From: Acinetobacter pittii
Lineage (GTDB): Bacteria > Pseudomonadota > Gammaproteobacteria > Pseudomonadales > Moraxellaceae
Direction: 5' to 3'
Assembly (NCBI RefSeq): GCF_034064985.1
Contig: NZ_CP139249.1
Span: 1,984,001 to 2,048,000 of the forward strand
Length of the DNA stretch: 64,000 nt
Part shown: positions 9,048 to 17,960 of the stretch, in pieces
Layout: every line of letters starts with the position of its first letter
Numbering within the stretch: the stretch's first letter is position 1
Position numbers and translations under genes: made by a program
Notes under the pieces: model-generated
The model's database searches: none
What the model saw: the letters and a program-made list of their open reading frames with translations, nothing else
Told to the model about the DNA's origin: nothing

Positions 9048-10055
9048 TTATGCTTGTTGCTGTTCAAATAGTTTTCTATAACGACGACATTGTTCTGCAG
9101 TTAAAGCAAAAATGCCAGAACCACCTTTTTGGAAAGTAAGCCAGTTGAAATCAATCGTATTAAAGTTTTGGCGCATAGCCCATTCAGAGTTACCCACTTC
9201 AATGACAATTAAACCATCTTCAGTTAAATAATCTGCCGCTTGAGCAAGCATTTTACGCACGAGGTTTAAACCATCTTGACCTGCTGCCAATGCAAGCTCA
9301 GGTTCGTGTAAAAACTCTTCCGGTAAGTCAGCCATATCTTCGGCATCAACGTACGGAGGATTACTTACAATTAAATCGTACTGGTTTTCAGCTGGAATTT
9401 TGGCAAATAAATCAGATTCAAGTAATGCAACTTGATATTGCTTATTGTGATGTTCAACATTAATCGAAGCTACTTCTAAGGCTTCTTTAGAAATGTCTGT
9501 TGCATCCACTTCAGCATCTGGATAAGCATAAGCCAAAGCTACAGCAATACAACCAGAACCTGTACACATATCTAAAATACGCTGTGGAGTTTTAGGTTTA
9601 GCATTTTCTGGCAGGTTGTTAAGTGCTTCACGCATTTGACCATTTTCATCTAAGCAATATGGTGCAAAACGTTGCTCAATTAACTCTGCAATTGGTGAAC
9701 GTGGAATAAGTACACGCTCATCCACATAAAATGGCTTATTAAAGAAGTAAGCTAAATTTAATAAATAGGAAGTCGGAATACGGTCATTAATACGACGCTC
9801 TAACAAACTTAAGAATTCTGCTTTTTCACTTGGTAATAACTTGGCATCTAAAATCTCTGCATCTGCTGACCATTCAAGAGATAAGGTTTGTAAAACTAAT
9901 GCAGAACTTTCTGCAAAATAATCTTCAGTACCTTGTCCTAAATGTGCATCATGTTGACGTAATGCTGATACCCCAAAACGAATGAAATCTCGAATTGTTG
10001 ATAAATTTTCAGCCGCTTCCTGTAAATGTTCAGGGCTAATCGTCGGTCGCTCCAC
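9048..10055 (-). CDS. prmB: Ribosomal protein L3 N5-glutamine methyltransferase
   Basis: A 335-residue SAM-dependent methyltransferase of the PrmB/HemK family. Motif I (DMCTGSGCIAVALAYA) and the glutamine-methylating NPPY tetrapeptide (VSNPPYVDAEDM) are clear. The longer N-terminal helical domain and length separate PrmB from PrmC. It methylates a glutamine of ribosomal protein L3. The start appears to be GTG 10055, with GGAG eight nt upstream; no in-frame ATG lies closer to the family start. First gene of a two-gene unit with aroC. Confidence 0.95.
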   Translation of the reverse strand: MERPTISPEHLQEAAENLSTIRDFIRFGVSALRQHDAHLGQGTEDYFAESSALVLQTLSLEWSADAEILDAKLLPSEKAEFLSLLERRINDRIPTSYLLNLAYFFNKPFYVDERVLIPRSPIAELIEQRFAPYCLDENGQMREALNNLPENAKPKTPQRILDMCTGSGCIAVALAYAYPDAEVDATDISKEALEVASINVEHHNKQYQVALLESDLFAKIPAENQYDLIVSNPPYVDAEDMADLPEEFLHEPELALAAGQDGLNLVRKMLAQAADYLTEDGLIVIEVGNSEWAMRQNFNTIDFNWLTFQKGGSGIFALTAEQCRRYRKLFEQQQA

Positions 10056-10248
10056 TTAGGCGTCTCCAAAGGCAAATTTTGCAAAGTGACTATTCTACTG
10101 AGTGAGACAAAGCAACGCAACGCTTTGCCTTGTGAACCAGTGTTTTACACACCCATCTCTAACAATCACAGCTTAAAATTAGAATACTTTGTTTTAATTA
10201 AGAAATAATGAACTTTATAAGTAGCTTTAGATGTAGTCTTTGAAACAA

Positions 10249-10278
10249 AAAAGCGGCCCTTAAATACTGACCGCTTTT
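10249..10278 (-). terminator. Intrinsic terminator of the trpB-like gene
   Basis: An 8-bp stem AAAAGCGG / CCGCTTTT with a 14-nt loop and TTTTTTG on the minus strand, 14 nt beyond the stop of the trpB-like gene. Confidence 0.8.
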
Positions 10279-10292
10279 GGAGATTAGTCGGC

Positions 10293-11498
10293 TTAAAGCT
10301 TAAGCTTTTCGGCAACATAATCAGAGTCTTTATCTCCACGGCCCGATAAATTCACCACAATCATGGTTTCTTTCGACAGCTTTGGAGCTTCACGTATTGC
10401 CCATGCGACAGCATGTGAGCTTTCAAGCGCAGGAACAATGCCTTCAACACGAGAAAGTGTCATAAAAGCATCTAAACATTCTTGGTCAGTTGCAGTGCTA
10501 TATTCCACACGGCCTAAATCCTTTAAAAAACTATGCTGTGGCCCAACACCAGGATAGTCCAATCCTGAAGCAATAGAATGCACAGGTAAAGGTTCACCAG
10601 CTTCATTTTCAAGCACGTAACACGCCATACCATGAATTTGACTTGGCTTACCTAAAGTTAGCGTTGCCGAATGCATGTGAGTTTCTAAACCATGTCCTGC
10701 TGGTTCAACCCCAACCAATTTTACATCCGAATCATTTAGAAATGCTGTAAAGGCACCGATTGCATTTGAACCGCCACCAACACATGCGACAACATAATCT
10801 GGGTTTTTACCAAAACGATGATGCGTCTGCTCTTTAATTTCATTACCAATAATCGATTGAAAATCTCGAACCATTTTTGGAAATGGATGTGGTCCAACCA
10901 CAGAACCAATTGCATAAATAAAGTTTTTAGGGTCTTTTAAATATTCTTCAAACGCGCTATCTACAGCATCTTTTAAGGTTGCTGTACCACGTGTTACTGA
11001 AACTAAATGAGCACCCAAAATTTTCATTTTGACCACATTAGGGTGTTCTTTTTCAATATCGACTTGTCCTATATGAATTTCACATGGAATACCAACTAAA
11101 GCACAAGCCGTGGCTAAAGCAACGCCATGCTGTCCAGCACCAGTCTCGGCAATAACTTTCTTTTTGCCCATATATTTGGCAAGTAGAGCCTCAGCTAAAC
11201 AATGATTAATTTTATGGGCACCCGTATGATTTAAGTCTTCACGTTTTAAATAAATTTGTGCACCGCCTAACTGCTCAGAAAGACGTTTTGCGTGAAATAA
11301 AGGACTTGGACGACCTACATAATTTGAAAAGAGGTCCGATAATTCATTTTGAAATTCTGGCGTATGTCGAATTTCTTCATAAGCAACATTAATTTCATCC
11401 ATTGCTTCTTTTAAATGTGGAGGAATAAATTGACCTCCATACTCACCAAAAAATCCTTGTTCATTTGGTAAAGCAATACCATTAATTTGATGTTGCAT
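10293..11498 (-). CDS. trpB: Tryptophan synthase beta-chain (stand-alone paralogue)
   Basis: A 401-residue PLP enzyme of the TrpB1 type. The Schiff-base lysine is Lys96 in HTGAHKINH, the catalytic Glu118 is in ETGAGQHG, the phosphate-binding loop is GGGSNAIG, and the C-terminal SGRGDKD is intact. It should condense indole with serine. Start ATG 11498 follows AGAGGG. It stands alone, with its own terminator, between prmB and a VWA/MoxR pair; no trpA or trpF is near. In Acinetobacter the main trpB is normally linked to trpF, so this is probably a second copy. Segments such as [14 protein letters not shown] differ from the usual YMGAxDxxRQxPNV, in line with a divergent paralogue. Confidence 0.85.
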   Translation of the reverse strand: MQHQINGIALPNEQGFFGEYGGQFIPPHLKEAMDEINVAYEEIRHTPEFQNELSDLFSNYVGRPSPLFHAKRLSEQLGGAQIYLKREDLNHTGAHKINHCLAEALLAKYMGKKKVIAETGAGQHGVALATACALVGIPCEIHIGQVDIEKEHPNVVKMKILGAHLVSVTRGTATLKDAVDSAFEEYLKDPKNFIYAIGSVVGPHPFPKMVRDFQSIIGNEIKEQTHHRFGKNPDYVVACVGGGSNAIGAFTAFLNDSDVKLVGVEPAGHGLETHMHSATLTLGKPSQIHGMACYVLENEAGEPLPVHSIASGLDYPGVGPQHSFLKDLGRVEYSTATDQECLDAFMTLSRVEGIVPALESSHAVAWAIREAPKLSKETMIVVNLSGRGDKDSDYVAEKLKL

Positions 11499-11534
11499 AT
11501 CATCCCTCTTTTTAAATTATTAAAGTTATCAAGT

Positions 11535-12722
11535 TTATCGAGAAAGGTAACGCGTTAAGTCCTCAATGCCTTTTAGAGTCATTGGATACATGTGGTTTTC
11601 AAAAATCTCTTTAATCCAACCAATAGTTTGAGTGTAATGCCAATACCCTTCAGTTTCAGGGTTTAACCATGCTGTTTTATCAAAATGTTGACGTAGGCGA
11701 CGCAACCAGACCTCACCTGTTTCATCATTCATATATTCAACCGAGCCACCTACCGATTTCAGCTCATACGGTGCCATACTGGCATCACCCACCACAATTA
11801 CACGATAGTCACGTCCGTAGGTATGAAACAAATCCCACGTATTCATGCGGGTTGCTGTTCTTCTGTAGTTATCTTTCCAGACATAGTCATAAAGACAATT
11901 ATGGAAATAAAAGTATTCGAGTGTCTTGAACTCACTTTTAGCAGCACTAAAGAGTTTTTCGCATTGGGCAATGTGCGCATCCATCGAACCACCCACATCA
12001 AACAACATGAGTACTTTGATTCGATTACGGCGCTCTGGCACCATTTGAACATCAAGAATACCTTGTTTGGCTGTTTCTCGAATAGTTCCATCAACGTCTA
12101 ACTCTTCAGCTGCACCTTGGCGAGCAAATTTGCGTAAGCGTCGTAAAGCAATTTGCATTTGGCGAGTTCCAAGAACTTGGTCGTCATCTAGATTTTGGTA
12201 TTTCCGCTGTTCCCAAACTTTGACCGCCGAACGTTTACGCCCTGGCCCACCAATTCTGACGCCTTCTGGATGGTCACCAAAAGCTCCAAAAGGTGAAGTT
12301 CCACCTGTGCCAACCATACGGTTACCACCTTGGTGTTTCTTATGCTGTTCGCGTAATCGCTCTTCCAGCATTTTCATCAGTTCTTCTAAAGAACCCGCTT
12401 TTTGAAGTTCAGCTCTTTGCTCTGGTGTTAAATGCTTTTCGAGAAGCTCTAAGTCGAACCAGTCTTTTGGTAATTTATGAACTTGCTTAAGCAACTCATC
12501 GATATCAAAAGTTTCAATGCCATCAAAGTAATCTTTCATGGCACGGTCAAACTTATCAAAAAAGCGTTCATCTTTAACTAAAATAGTTTTAGCAAGCTGA
12601 TAGAACTCTTCTTGATCGGCAAAAACCAAACCTTCACTCACCGCACGGTTTAGATCAATGAGTTCACGAGTGGTAACTGGAACACCATATTTACGTAAGG
12701 TGTAAAATAACCGCACAAACAT
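11535..12722 (-). CDS. VWA domain protein (CoxE-like)
   Basis: A 395-residue CoxE-like von Willebrand factor A protein. The MIDAS-like motif in the middle is FDVGGSMD, in which the second serine position of the canonical DxSxS is glycine, as commonly seen in CoxE proteins. The N-terminal half is charged and includes FDRAMKDYFDGIETFD and a Lys/Gly-rich linker (QHKKHQGGNRMVGTGG). It lies 15 nt downstream of a MoxR-type AAA+ ATPase; such MoxR/VWA pairs act as chaperones that insert metal or activate protein complexes. The client is not evident here. Start ATG 12722 behind GGGAGGGAG. Confidence 0.88.
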   Translation of the reverse strand: MFVRLFYTLRKYGVPVTTRELIDLNRAVSEGLVFADQEEFYQLAKTILVKDERFFDKFDRAMKDYFDGIETFDIDELLKQVHKLPKDWFDLELLEKHLTPEQRAELQKAGSLEELMKMLEERLREQHKKHQGGNRMVGTGGTSPFGAFGDHPEGVRIGGPGRKRSAVKVWEQRKYQNLDDDQVLGTRQMQIALRRLRKFARQGAAEELDVDGTIRETAKQGILDVQMVPERRNRIKVLMLFDVGGSMDAHIAQCEKLFSAAKSEFKTLEYFYFHNCLYDYVWKDNYRRTATRMNTWDLFHTYGRDYRVIVVGDASMAPYELKSVGGSVEYMNDETGEVWLRRLRQHFDKTAWLNPETEGYWHYTQTIGWIKEIFENHMYPMTLKGIEDLTRYLSR

Positions 12723-12737
12723 GGGTTACTCCCTCCC

Positions 12738-13589
12738 TTAACGTCGAGACATGAAAGCCAAGCGTTCGAGAAGTTGTACATCTTGCTCATTTTTGATGAG
12801 AGCACCATATAAAGGTGGAATAGCTTTAGATGTATCTCGATTACGTAATACATCTTCTGGCATATCATCTGCCATGAGTAAACTTAACCAATCAATTAAC
12901 TCAGAGGTTGATGGTGGTTTCTTCAAATTAGGAATTTCACGTAGTTTAAAGAAAACCTGTAAAGCTTCGTTCACCAATGTTGCAGAGATATTTGGGAAAT
13001 GAACCGCAATGATTTCTCGCATTGTGGCTTCATCTGGAAACTCAATATAGTGGAAGAAGCAACGACGCAAGAAAGCATCTGGCAATTCTTTTTCATTATT
13101 TGAAGTAATAATTACAATTGGGCGTTGTGTTGCCGTAATTGTTTCATTCGTTTCATAAACATAAAAAGACATTTTATCGAGTTCATGCAACAAGTCATTT
13201 GGAAACTCGATATCGGCTTTATCAATTTCATCAATTAATAATACGCAGCGCTCTTCACTGGTGAAAGCTTCCCACAATTTACCGGGTTTAATGTAGTTCT
13301 TAATATCGTAAACTCGGTCATCACCTAACTGGCTGTCTCTTAAACGAGAAACTGCATCATATTCATACAACCCTTGCTGCGCTTTAGTTGTAGATTTGAT
13401 ATGCCAAGTAATCAGTTTTAAACCTAAGCTTTCTGCTACTTGTTCAGCCAGTAAAGTTTTACCCGTGCCCGGTTCACCCTTAATCAGTAAAGGCTTTTGC
13501 AAAGCACGAGCTGCTTTTACAGCAAGCTTAAGACTATCAGTCGCGATATATTGATCTGTACCGGTAAAATGTTGGGTATCAGCAGACAT
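12738..13589 (-). CDS. MoxR-family AAA+ ATPase
   Basis: A 283-residue MoxR-type AAA+ ATPase. Walker A is GEPGTGKT at residues 38-45, Walker B is VLLIDEID at about 116-123, followed by sensor-1 (IVIITSNNEKELPDAFLRRC) with an arginine finger pair. Start ATG 13589 follows AAGGTC. Cotranscribed with the VWA protein downstream (15-nt gap). MoxR/VWA systems use ATP hydrolysis to remodel or mature a partner enzyme; here the only neighbours upstream are a small membrane protein and YcgL, so the target is unknown. Confidence 0.93.
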   Translation of the reverse strand: MSADTQHFTGTDQYIATDSLKLAVKAARALQKPLLIKGEPGTGKTLLAEQVAESLGLKLITWHIKSTTKAQQGLYEYDAVSRLRDSQLGDDRVYDIKNYIKPGKLWEAFTSEERCVLLIDEIDKADIEFPNDLLHELDKMSFYVYETNETITATQRPIVIITSNNEKELPDAFLRRCFFHYIEFPDEATMREIIAVHFPNISATLVNEALQVFFKLREIPNLKKPPSTSELIDWLSLLMADDMPEDVLRNRDTSKAIPPLYGALIKNEQDVQLLERLAFMSRR

Positions 13590-13618
13590 GTAAAGACCTT
13601 ATTTTTCTATTTCAATGG

Positions 13619-13981
13619 TTAGATGGAACGCATGTTATTGTTTGTTGAATATTTTGACCAACAATATCCAATCACCAAACCTAGACCAACTACAAACAGA
13701 ATTAAAGATAAATTTGACCAAATTAACGGACTATCTTTAGTTAAAACACCAAAAAGGAGTCCAAAAATAGCAGGTGCCACAGATGCATTCGGCCCTTCAG
13801 ACACTGTTGGTGTGACTAAAATAGCAAATACGACAAGCCAGCTCATTGCACCAAGAGTTGTAGGAAGTCGGCGCATTAATCGCCACCAACACCACAAAGC
13901 AATAATAGCGCCTATTCCATAAGCTGTTAAAGCAATAACACCGTCAGGAACAACATCCAAAAAAGAAAATAATTGATTCAT
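13619..13981 (-). CDS. Small integral membrane protein, uncharacterised
   Basis: A 120-residue protein from ATG 13981 (MNQLFSFLDVVPDG). I see four hydrophobic segments: about 17-32, 42-57, 67-80 and 88-105. No motif I can name. A longer reading frame begins upstream at 14032 but would overlap the end of ycgL, so the internal ATG is preferred. It sits 16 nt after ycgL and 29 nt before the MoxR gene, and is likely part of one minus-strand transcript ycgL - this gene - moxR - VWA. Confidence 0.7.
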   Translation of the reverse strand: MNQLFSFLDVVPDGVIALTAYGIGAIIALWCWWRLMRRLPTTLGAMSWLVVFAILVTPTVSEGPNASVAPAIFGLLFGVLTKDSPLIWSNLSLILFVVGLGLVIGYCWSKYSTNNNMRSI

Positions 13982-13997
13982 TATTCCAGTTTGATCT

Positions 13998-14303
13998 TCA
14001 CGCACCACGTAAGCCCTCTGGTTCAACTGCATTTGGGTTAATTAACCCTTCTGGCGGCATCTGAATAAAGAAACCTTTTGTTTGTAATGAGTCTAAAACA
14101 TGTAAAACATTAACACGCGCCAATTTACGTGTTGGAGCCAACTCTAAATGCATGACAAACGTTGCACGACCAAACGCTTGTAAAACCGCTTCAGGAACAT
14201 TTTCAAACGGATCAGCTTGCTCCGCATCGTCAGGATAGTTTGGACGAGCAATATACATGTACATTTCATCTTTTTTGCTCGATCTATAAATATCACAGTG
14301 CAT
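13998..14303 (-). CDS. ycgL: YcgL family protein
   Basis: A 101-residue YcgL-domain protein. The N-terminus [18 protein letters not shown] and the C-terminal [10 protein letters not shown] match the family pattern (CxIYRSSKRDxxYLYV and GYYLQLPP). Function is unknown; the fold is a small alpha/beta structure. In pseudomonads ycgL lies next to rnd; here rnd is also encoded upstream on the same strand but 3.7 kb away, with a block of accessory-looking genes between. Start ATG 14303. Confidence 0.88.
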   Translation of the reverse strand: MHCDIYRSSKKDEMYMYIARPNYPDDAEQADPFENVPEAVLQAFGRATFVMHLELAPTRKLARVNVLHVLDSLQTKGFFIQMPPEGLINPNAVEPEGLRGA

Positions 14304-14767
14304 TTCAAATCAACTCTTGAACTAAGGACAGCATACATGAAAAAAAACGACACACACACGCAGGTTTGTTTACGCATCAGTCGTTTTTTTAATTCTTGAG
14401 AAATATTAACCTACAACATTGATTAAGGTCGATAATAACTTTGTTGTAAACAAGAATGGTTTTTTACTAAATTTATCTAAATAATTGATTTTATAAAATA
14501 AATTAAAAATCTATTTTACTAAAATAAAATCAGGTTTAGGACCGACAAAAAAGTATTCATTATCGAATAATTGTTGATAGCATTCTTATAATATTTATAC
14601 TTAAACTATTGAAAATAATAAATTTCTTTTTCACTTATTTAATAATATACACTTGAGTAAAACTTTTAACTACTTCACTACACATCACTAGACATTATTT
14701 AACTCGTTTAATAGCGAGATATGTTTCAATAATAAGTATCTTGTTCATAGATATGGAGGACAAAATT
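14304..14767. other. AT-rich intergenic stretch at the left edge of an accessory patch
   Basis: 464 nt with no supportable gene. Very AT-rich. It must hold the promoters for the minus-strand ycgL unit and for the small plus-strand gene at 14768. I could not identify an attachment site or direct repeat by eye. Confidence 0.4.
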
Positions 14768-14932
14768 ATGCCTCGTGGTGATAAAACTGCTTATACAGCC
14801 AAGCAAAAACGTCAGGCCAAACATATTGTTGAGAGTGAAGTAGATAGAGGTCATTCTGAAGAAGAAGCCGAACGAATTGCATGGTCTACCGTCAATAAAC
14901 AAGATGGTGGTGGTAAGAAAAAGTCCCATTAA
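14768..14932 (+). CDS. Small basic protein, often labelled plasmid stabilisation protein
   Basis: A 54-residue very hydrophilic, Lys-rich protein (begins MPRGDKTAYTAKQKRQA, ends QDGGGKKKSH). The start is ATG 14768, set by GGAGGA seven nt upstream; an in-frame ATG at 14741 lacks such a site. The MPRGDK...YTxKQKRxA...AERxAWxTVNK pattern defines a widespread family of short proteins that databases often call plasmid stabilisation protein without functional proof. No toxin or partitioning partner lies beside it. Its level of expression is probably high, judging from the ribosome-binding site. Followed by a 14-bp-stem terminator. Confidence 0.75.
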   Translation: MPRGDKTAYTAKQKRQAKHIVESEVDRGHSEEEAERIAWSTVNKQDGGGKKKSH

Positions 14933-14943
14933 TATATAAAAAT

Positions 14944-14977
14944 AAATACTTCTTTAGCCCAAACTAAAGAAGTATTT
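14944..14977. terminator. Bidirectional intrinsic terminator
   Basis: A 14-bp perfect stem (AAATACTTCTTTAG and complement) with a 6-nt loop and T-rich flanks, between convergent genes at 14932 and 15003. Confidence 0.85.
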
Positions 14978-15002
14978 TTATTTAAAGACCTGTTAATTTT
15001 TT

Positions 15003-15344
15003 CTAGAAGACACGAGTGCTTTTTATATAGTCATCGCTTACTTGATTTAAAGCATTCAAAATAGCGCTATCATCTTGACTTAATAAAGCCTCATTAAGAC
15101 TTTCCATATAGGCAATAAGCTTAGTTTTAGAGGTATGGGCAAATTCAGTCGTTACAGCTTCATCTTCATATAAGATTACATAACTACGTGCGAAACCGTA
15201 GATTAGGTAAACTGCTGCTTTTTCTTTTGTATCTTGAGATTCTTTAAGAGACTGCTCACATGCATTTTTTAAGTCTTTAAATGCATCTGTACCAGTAGAT
15301 TGATTTTTGAAAGAGAAAAGTATTGTTTGGAAGTTCATATCCAT
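15003..15344 (-). CDS. Uncharacterised small cytoplasmic protein
   Basis: A 113-residue protein that I do not recognise. It has no signal peptide or membrane segment and is predicted largely helical (TDAFKDLKNACEQSLKESQD, then SKTKLIAYMESLNEALL). The start is uncertain: ATG 15344 or ATG 15338, both just after GAGTGG. It sits convergent to the 54-residue gene, 173 nt downstream of another unknown minus-strand gene. The composition suits an Acinetobacter lineage-specific protein. Confidence 0.6.
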   Translation of the reverse strand: MDMNFQTILFSFKNQSTGTDAFKDLKNACEQSLKESQDTKEKAAVYLIYGFARSYVILYEDEAVTTEFAHTSKTKLIAYMESLNEALLSQDDSAILNALNQVSDDYIKSTRVF

Positions 15345-15471
15345 ATTCCACTCAAAAAGTAAAGCTACAGAAGAAGATGGAATCTGTCAAATAAAAATCT
15401 GATTAATATAAGTTTAATTGTAAATAATTTTATATATACTTCTTTTAGATCACGAGAAATCAGGCAATAAA

Positions 15472-15498
15472 AAACCACTCTTGCTTTAAGAATGGTTT
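15472..15498 (-). terminator. Intrinsic terminator
   Basis: An 11-bp stem with one G-T pair (AAACCACTCTT on the plus strand) and TTTTTTATT on the minus strand, 19 nt beyond the stop of the gene at 15518. Confidence 0.75.
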
Positions 15499-15517
15499 AG
15501 TTCAAACCTATCAATGT

Positions 15518-15784
15518 TTAAAAGCTTATTTCAATTGTGATTGTGGTACCTGAATGTTCAATATCAGTTGAGACATTAAAACCTCTACTTTTAAGCTCCT
15601 CTTCAACCAATGTAAGATGATCAGGACTTATGGCATCAACAGGAAACCAAAAATTTGCTTTTCGCTTCCCCTCCTTAGATTCTGACTCAGTACCTGTTAA
15701 AATTTTTTCCAATATGACATCTTGATTTATTTTAAAATTTTTAGCATTTTGTCGAGCTTGTTCAGCATTAAAGTTATTAAGCAT
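15518..15784 (-). CDS. Uncharacterised small protein
   Basis: An 88-residue hydrophilic protein that I do not recognise. The C-terminal half (KANFWFPVDAISPDHLTLVE, then LKSRGFNVSTDIEHSGTTIT) has the strand-helix-strand rhythm of small two-layer alpha/beta folds seen in, for example, RraB-like regulators, but similarity is too weak to name. ATG 15784 follows AGAGAAATAAAT. It has its own terminator, and no partner is evident; the LysR gene upstream is 96 nt away on the same strand. Confidence 0.6.
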   Translation of the reverse strand: MLNNFNAEQARQNAKNFKINQDVILEKILTGTESESKEGKRKANFWFPVDAISPDHLTLVEEELKSRGFNVSTDIEHSGTTITIEISF

Positions 15785-15880
15785 ATTTATTTCTCTAATT
15801 ATTAATTTATCTAATTTTATAACATAAAAAAGCGATATAAGTTTTAGTGTTATGTAGTTAAACTCATTTAAAGATAAACT

Positions 15881-16732
15881 TTATTGATTGAATAAATTTT
15901 CTACCCACTCAATAAATTTTCTCGCATTTCTATTTTTAAAATCTTCCTTATTTGGTATGTAGTAACATAGCTTTGATTGAATTGGTTTAGTTTCAAACTC
16001 TTGTAAAAGATCCGCTTTAACAAACCTATGGGCCAGTGTGGCAGAGCAAAATACTAATCCATTGGCAGATAAAGCCTCGTGTATTCCAAAAATTTCCTGA
16101 TCAAATTTCTTAATTATAACCCTATTTTGGCTCCATTCATTTTCCTCAAGCCATGCCTCTAGTGGTGGGCTTGGTAACGCCTTATTTTTCCATTCTGTCG
16201 TAAATAAAGTTATTGGCTCACTAGGGCATTTAAGTGAATCAAATTTGGATGAACCGAATACATTAAAAGAATCATATTTAACAATATCTTGAGACTTGAC
16301 TAAAGATACTTCGCCATATCGGATAGGTAAGGTATATAAATGATTGTCTAAAGCTTCACCTGTAGAAAATTCAACTGAGATATCGGGATGCAATTGATAA
16401 AATTCATTTATTGAAGGAATTAATACCATTGCAGCTAGTGAAGAGGTACTTGCCACTCTCACTACGTTTCCATTTACCGTTATTTCATCTAAGGCATCTT
16501 CAATTTTACGGAATCCTTCAGAAATTGCTCCAGCAAGTCTTTGCCCTGTCGTTGTAAGGGTTATTTTTCTTACTTGTCGGTGAAATAAGTCAACATTTAA
16601 TCTGCTTTCTAGATTCGTAACATGATGCGAAATTGCAGTCGGTGTAAGCGAGAGTTCTTCAGCAGCCAACTTAAAACTACCCAATCGAGCGGCTGATTCA
16701 AATGCTTTAAGTGCTTGCAAAGAAACTTGCAT
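15881..16732 (-). CDS. LysR-family transcriptional regulator
   Basis: A 283-residue LysR-type regulator. The N-terminal winged helix is clear: LKAFESAARLGSFKLAAEEL, then LTPTAISHHVTNLESRL, then VDLFHRQVRKITLT, in the style of GcvA/AmpR-like members. A periplasmic-binding-like effector domain occupies residues about 90-280. Start ATG 16732 is behind GGGGAGGAGAC. It is divergent from an azoreductase gene, and a near-perfect 16-bp-arm palindrome lies between them, 13 nt upstream of this start, so it most likely regulates both itself and the azoreductase. The inducer is unknown, presumably an electrophile or quinone. Confidence 0.9.
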   Translation of the reverse strand: MQVSLQALKAFESAARLGSFKLAAEELSLTPTAISHHVTNLESRLNVDLFHRQVRKITLTTTGQRLAGAISEGFRKIEDALDEITVNGNVVRVASTSSLAAMVLIPSINEFYQLHPDISVEFSTGEALDNHLYTLPIRYGEVSLVKSQDIVKYDSFNVFGSSKFDSLKCPSEPITLFTTEWKNKALPSPPLEAWLEENEWSQNRVIIKKFDQEIFGIHEALSANGLVFCSATLAHRFVKADLLQEFETKPIQSKLCYYIPNKEDFKNRNARKFIEWVENLFNQ

Positions 16733-16745
16733 GTCTCCTCCCCAT

Positions 16746-16784
16746 TTACAATTATAGATGAACTAAAATCATCTATAAATGTAA
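16746..16784. promoter_or_regulatory. Palindromic operator, LysR/azoreductase intergenic
   Basis: The arms 16746-16761 (TTACAATTATAGATGA) and 16769-16784 (TCATCTATAAATGTAA) are inverted repeats matching at 15 of 16 positions, separated by 7 nt. The inner part contains a T-N11-A LysR box. The position between divergent genes and next to the regulator's start suits an autoregulatory operator. Confidence 0.7.
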
Positions 16785-16854
16785 TTTTCTCGTTTGTCTA
16801 CTTATCTTTTAAAACTCAAAATAAATTAAATCTTAATCTTTTATGGAACTAACG

Positions 16855-17526
16855 ATGAGTAAAATATTACATATAGATGCTAGTGTAAGAGCTGCGATTA
16901 ACCCTGATCCACATCATAATTCGATTTCTAAAAATATTGCTACTCGATTGATTAATTTATGGAGAAAACACCTACCTATAGATGAGTATATTTATCGTGA
17001 TGTGGGAATGAATCCTCCACCCTTTATTACCCAAGAATGGATCGCTGCTGTATTCACCCCTGAAACTAAAAGAACACAAGCTCAACACGATGTTTTATCT
17101 ATATCAGATCAATTAATAGCAGAAGTTTCAAATTCAGATATCCTTGTAATTTCTTCACCTATGTACAATTACGGTATGCCTGCTCAGCTTAAAGCATGGT
17201 TTGATCAAATTATTCGGATTAATAAAACTTTTGATTTTGACCTTGCTCGAGGAGACTTTCCTTTACAACCTCTTTTGTCTGGTAAATTATTAATTATTAT
17301 CACTTCGAGCGGAGAGTTTGGTTTTGAGGAGGATGGGATTCGACACAACATGAATCATCTTTTACCTCACATTCGTACACTCAGTAAATATTTAGGTGTA
17401 GAGAAAATTTATGAAATTACTTCTGAATATCAGGAGTTTGGAGATCACCGGCATATATCGTCATTAGAAAATGCTTATCATAAAGCTGAAAAAGTTGTGT
17501 CCGAAATTGCTTATTCATTTATGTAG
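16855..17526 (+). CDS. azoR: FMN-dependent NADH-azoreductase / NAD(P)H quinone reductase
   Basis: A 223-residue flavodoxin-fold oxidoreductase of the AzoR family. The start MSKILHIDASVR carries the first strand and phosphate-binding region, followed by the FMN-binding SSPMYNYGMPAQLKAWFDQI, the family hallmark, and by ITSSGEFG. It would reduce azo dyes and quinones by two electrons with NAD(P)H. An in-frame ATG at 16843 exists but GGAA before 16855 favours the shorter protein. Divergent from a LysR regulator with a shared operator. Followed by a strong terminator. The exact substrate is unknown. Confidence 0.88.
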   Translation: MSKILHIDASVRAAINPDPHHNSISKNIATRLINLWRKHLPIDEYIYRDVGMNPPPFITQEWIAAVFTPETKRTQAQHDVLSISDQLIAEVSNSDILVISSPMYNYGMPAQLKAWFDQIIRINKTFDFDLARGDFPLQPLLSGKLLIIITSSGEFGFEEDGIRHNMNHLLPHIRTLSKYLGVEKIYEITSEYQEFGDHRHISSLENAYHKAEKVVSEIAYSFM

Positions 17527-17596
17527 AATTTAGAGGATATTAATACTTAAAATTTTAAAATTAAGTTAGATTAATATTAGACCAATAAAAATAAAT

Positions 17597-17620
17597 AAGC
17601 CTACCCTATTGGGTAGGCTT
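17597..17620 (+). terminator. Intrinsic terminator of azoR
   Basis: A 10-bp perfect stem AAGCCTACCC / GGGTAGGCTT with a TATT tetraloop, followed by TTC-ATTTC. Confidence 0.85.
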
Positions 17621-17933
17621 TTCATTTCTGCACCGAAACAAACTTATAGTTATATATTATATATGTTGAAATTGTTTTTCTTAAAACCAAGAATATACAG
17701 ACCTGTATGTTTAAGCAATTGAATTTTTCTCACTGTATAAGTTAATTTAATTCATTATTGGAATTTTAAATTGTTTTCCCTTTATTATATCTTTTTATGA
17801 ATATTATAAGGCAATATAATTATTTAGATAAACTACAGAAAAACTCGTTTTTATAATTTTAATATTTAATTAAGTTATTTTTAAATAATATCTTATTAAT
17901 TAAAATTTTAATGTATTGGCTATTTATTGATTA

Positions 17934-17960
17934 AAAAGGCCCATCACATGATGAGCCTTT
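17934..17960 (-). terminator. Intrinsic terminator of rnd
   Basis: Stem AAAAGGC / GCCTTTT with a loop that itself holds an ATCA/TGAT dyad; T-run on the minus strand, 23 nt after the rnd stop. Confidence 0.75.

Noticed and set aside
12067..12405. Plus-strand ORF inside the VWA gene
   Set aside because: Antisense shadow with biased Arg/Ser/Pro composition and no ribosome-binding site.
14768..14932. Toxin-antitoxin or plasmid-maintenance system
   Set aside because: The 54-residue protein belongs to a family called plasmid stabilisation protein, but no partner gene, repeat or replication function is adjacent.
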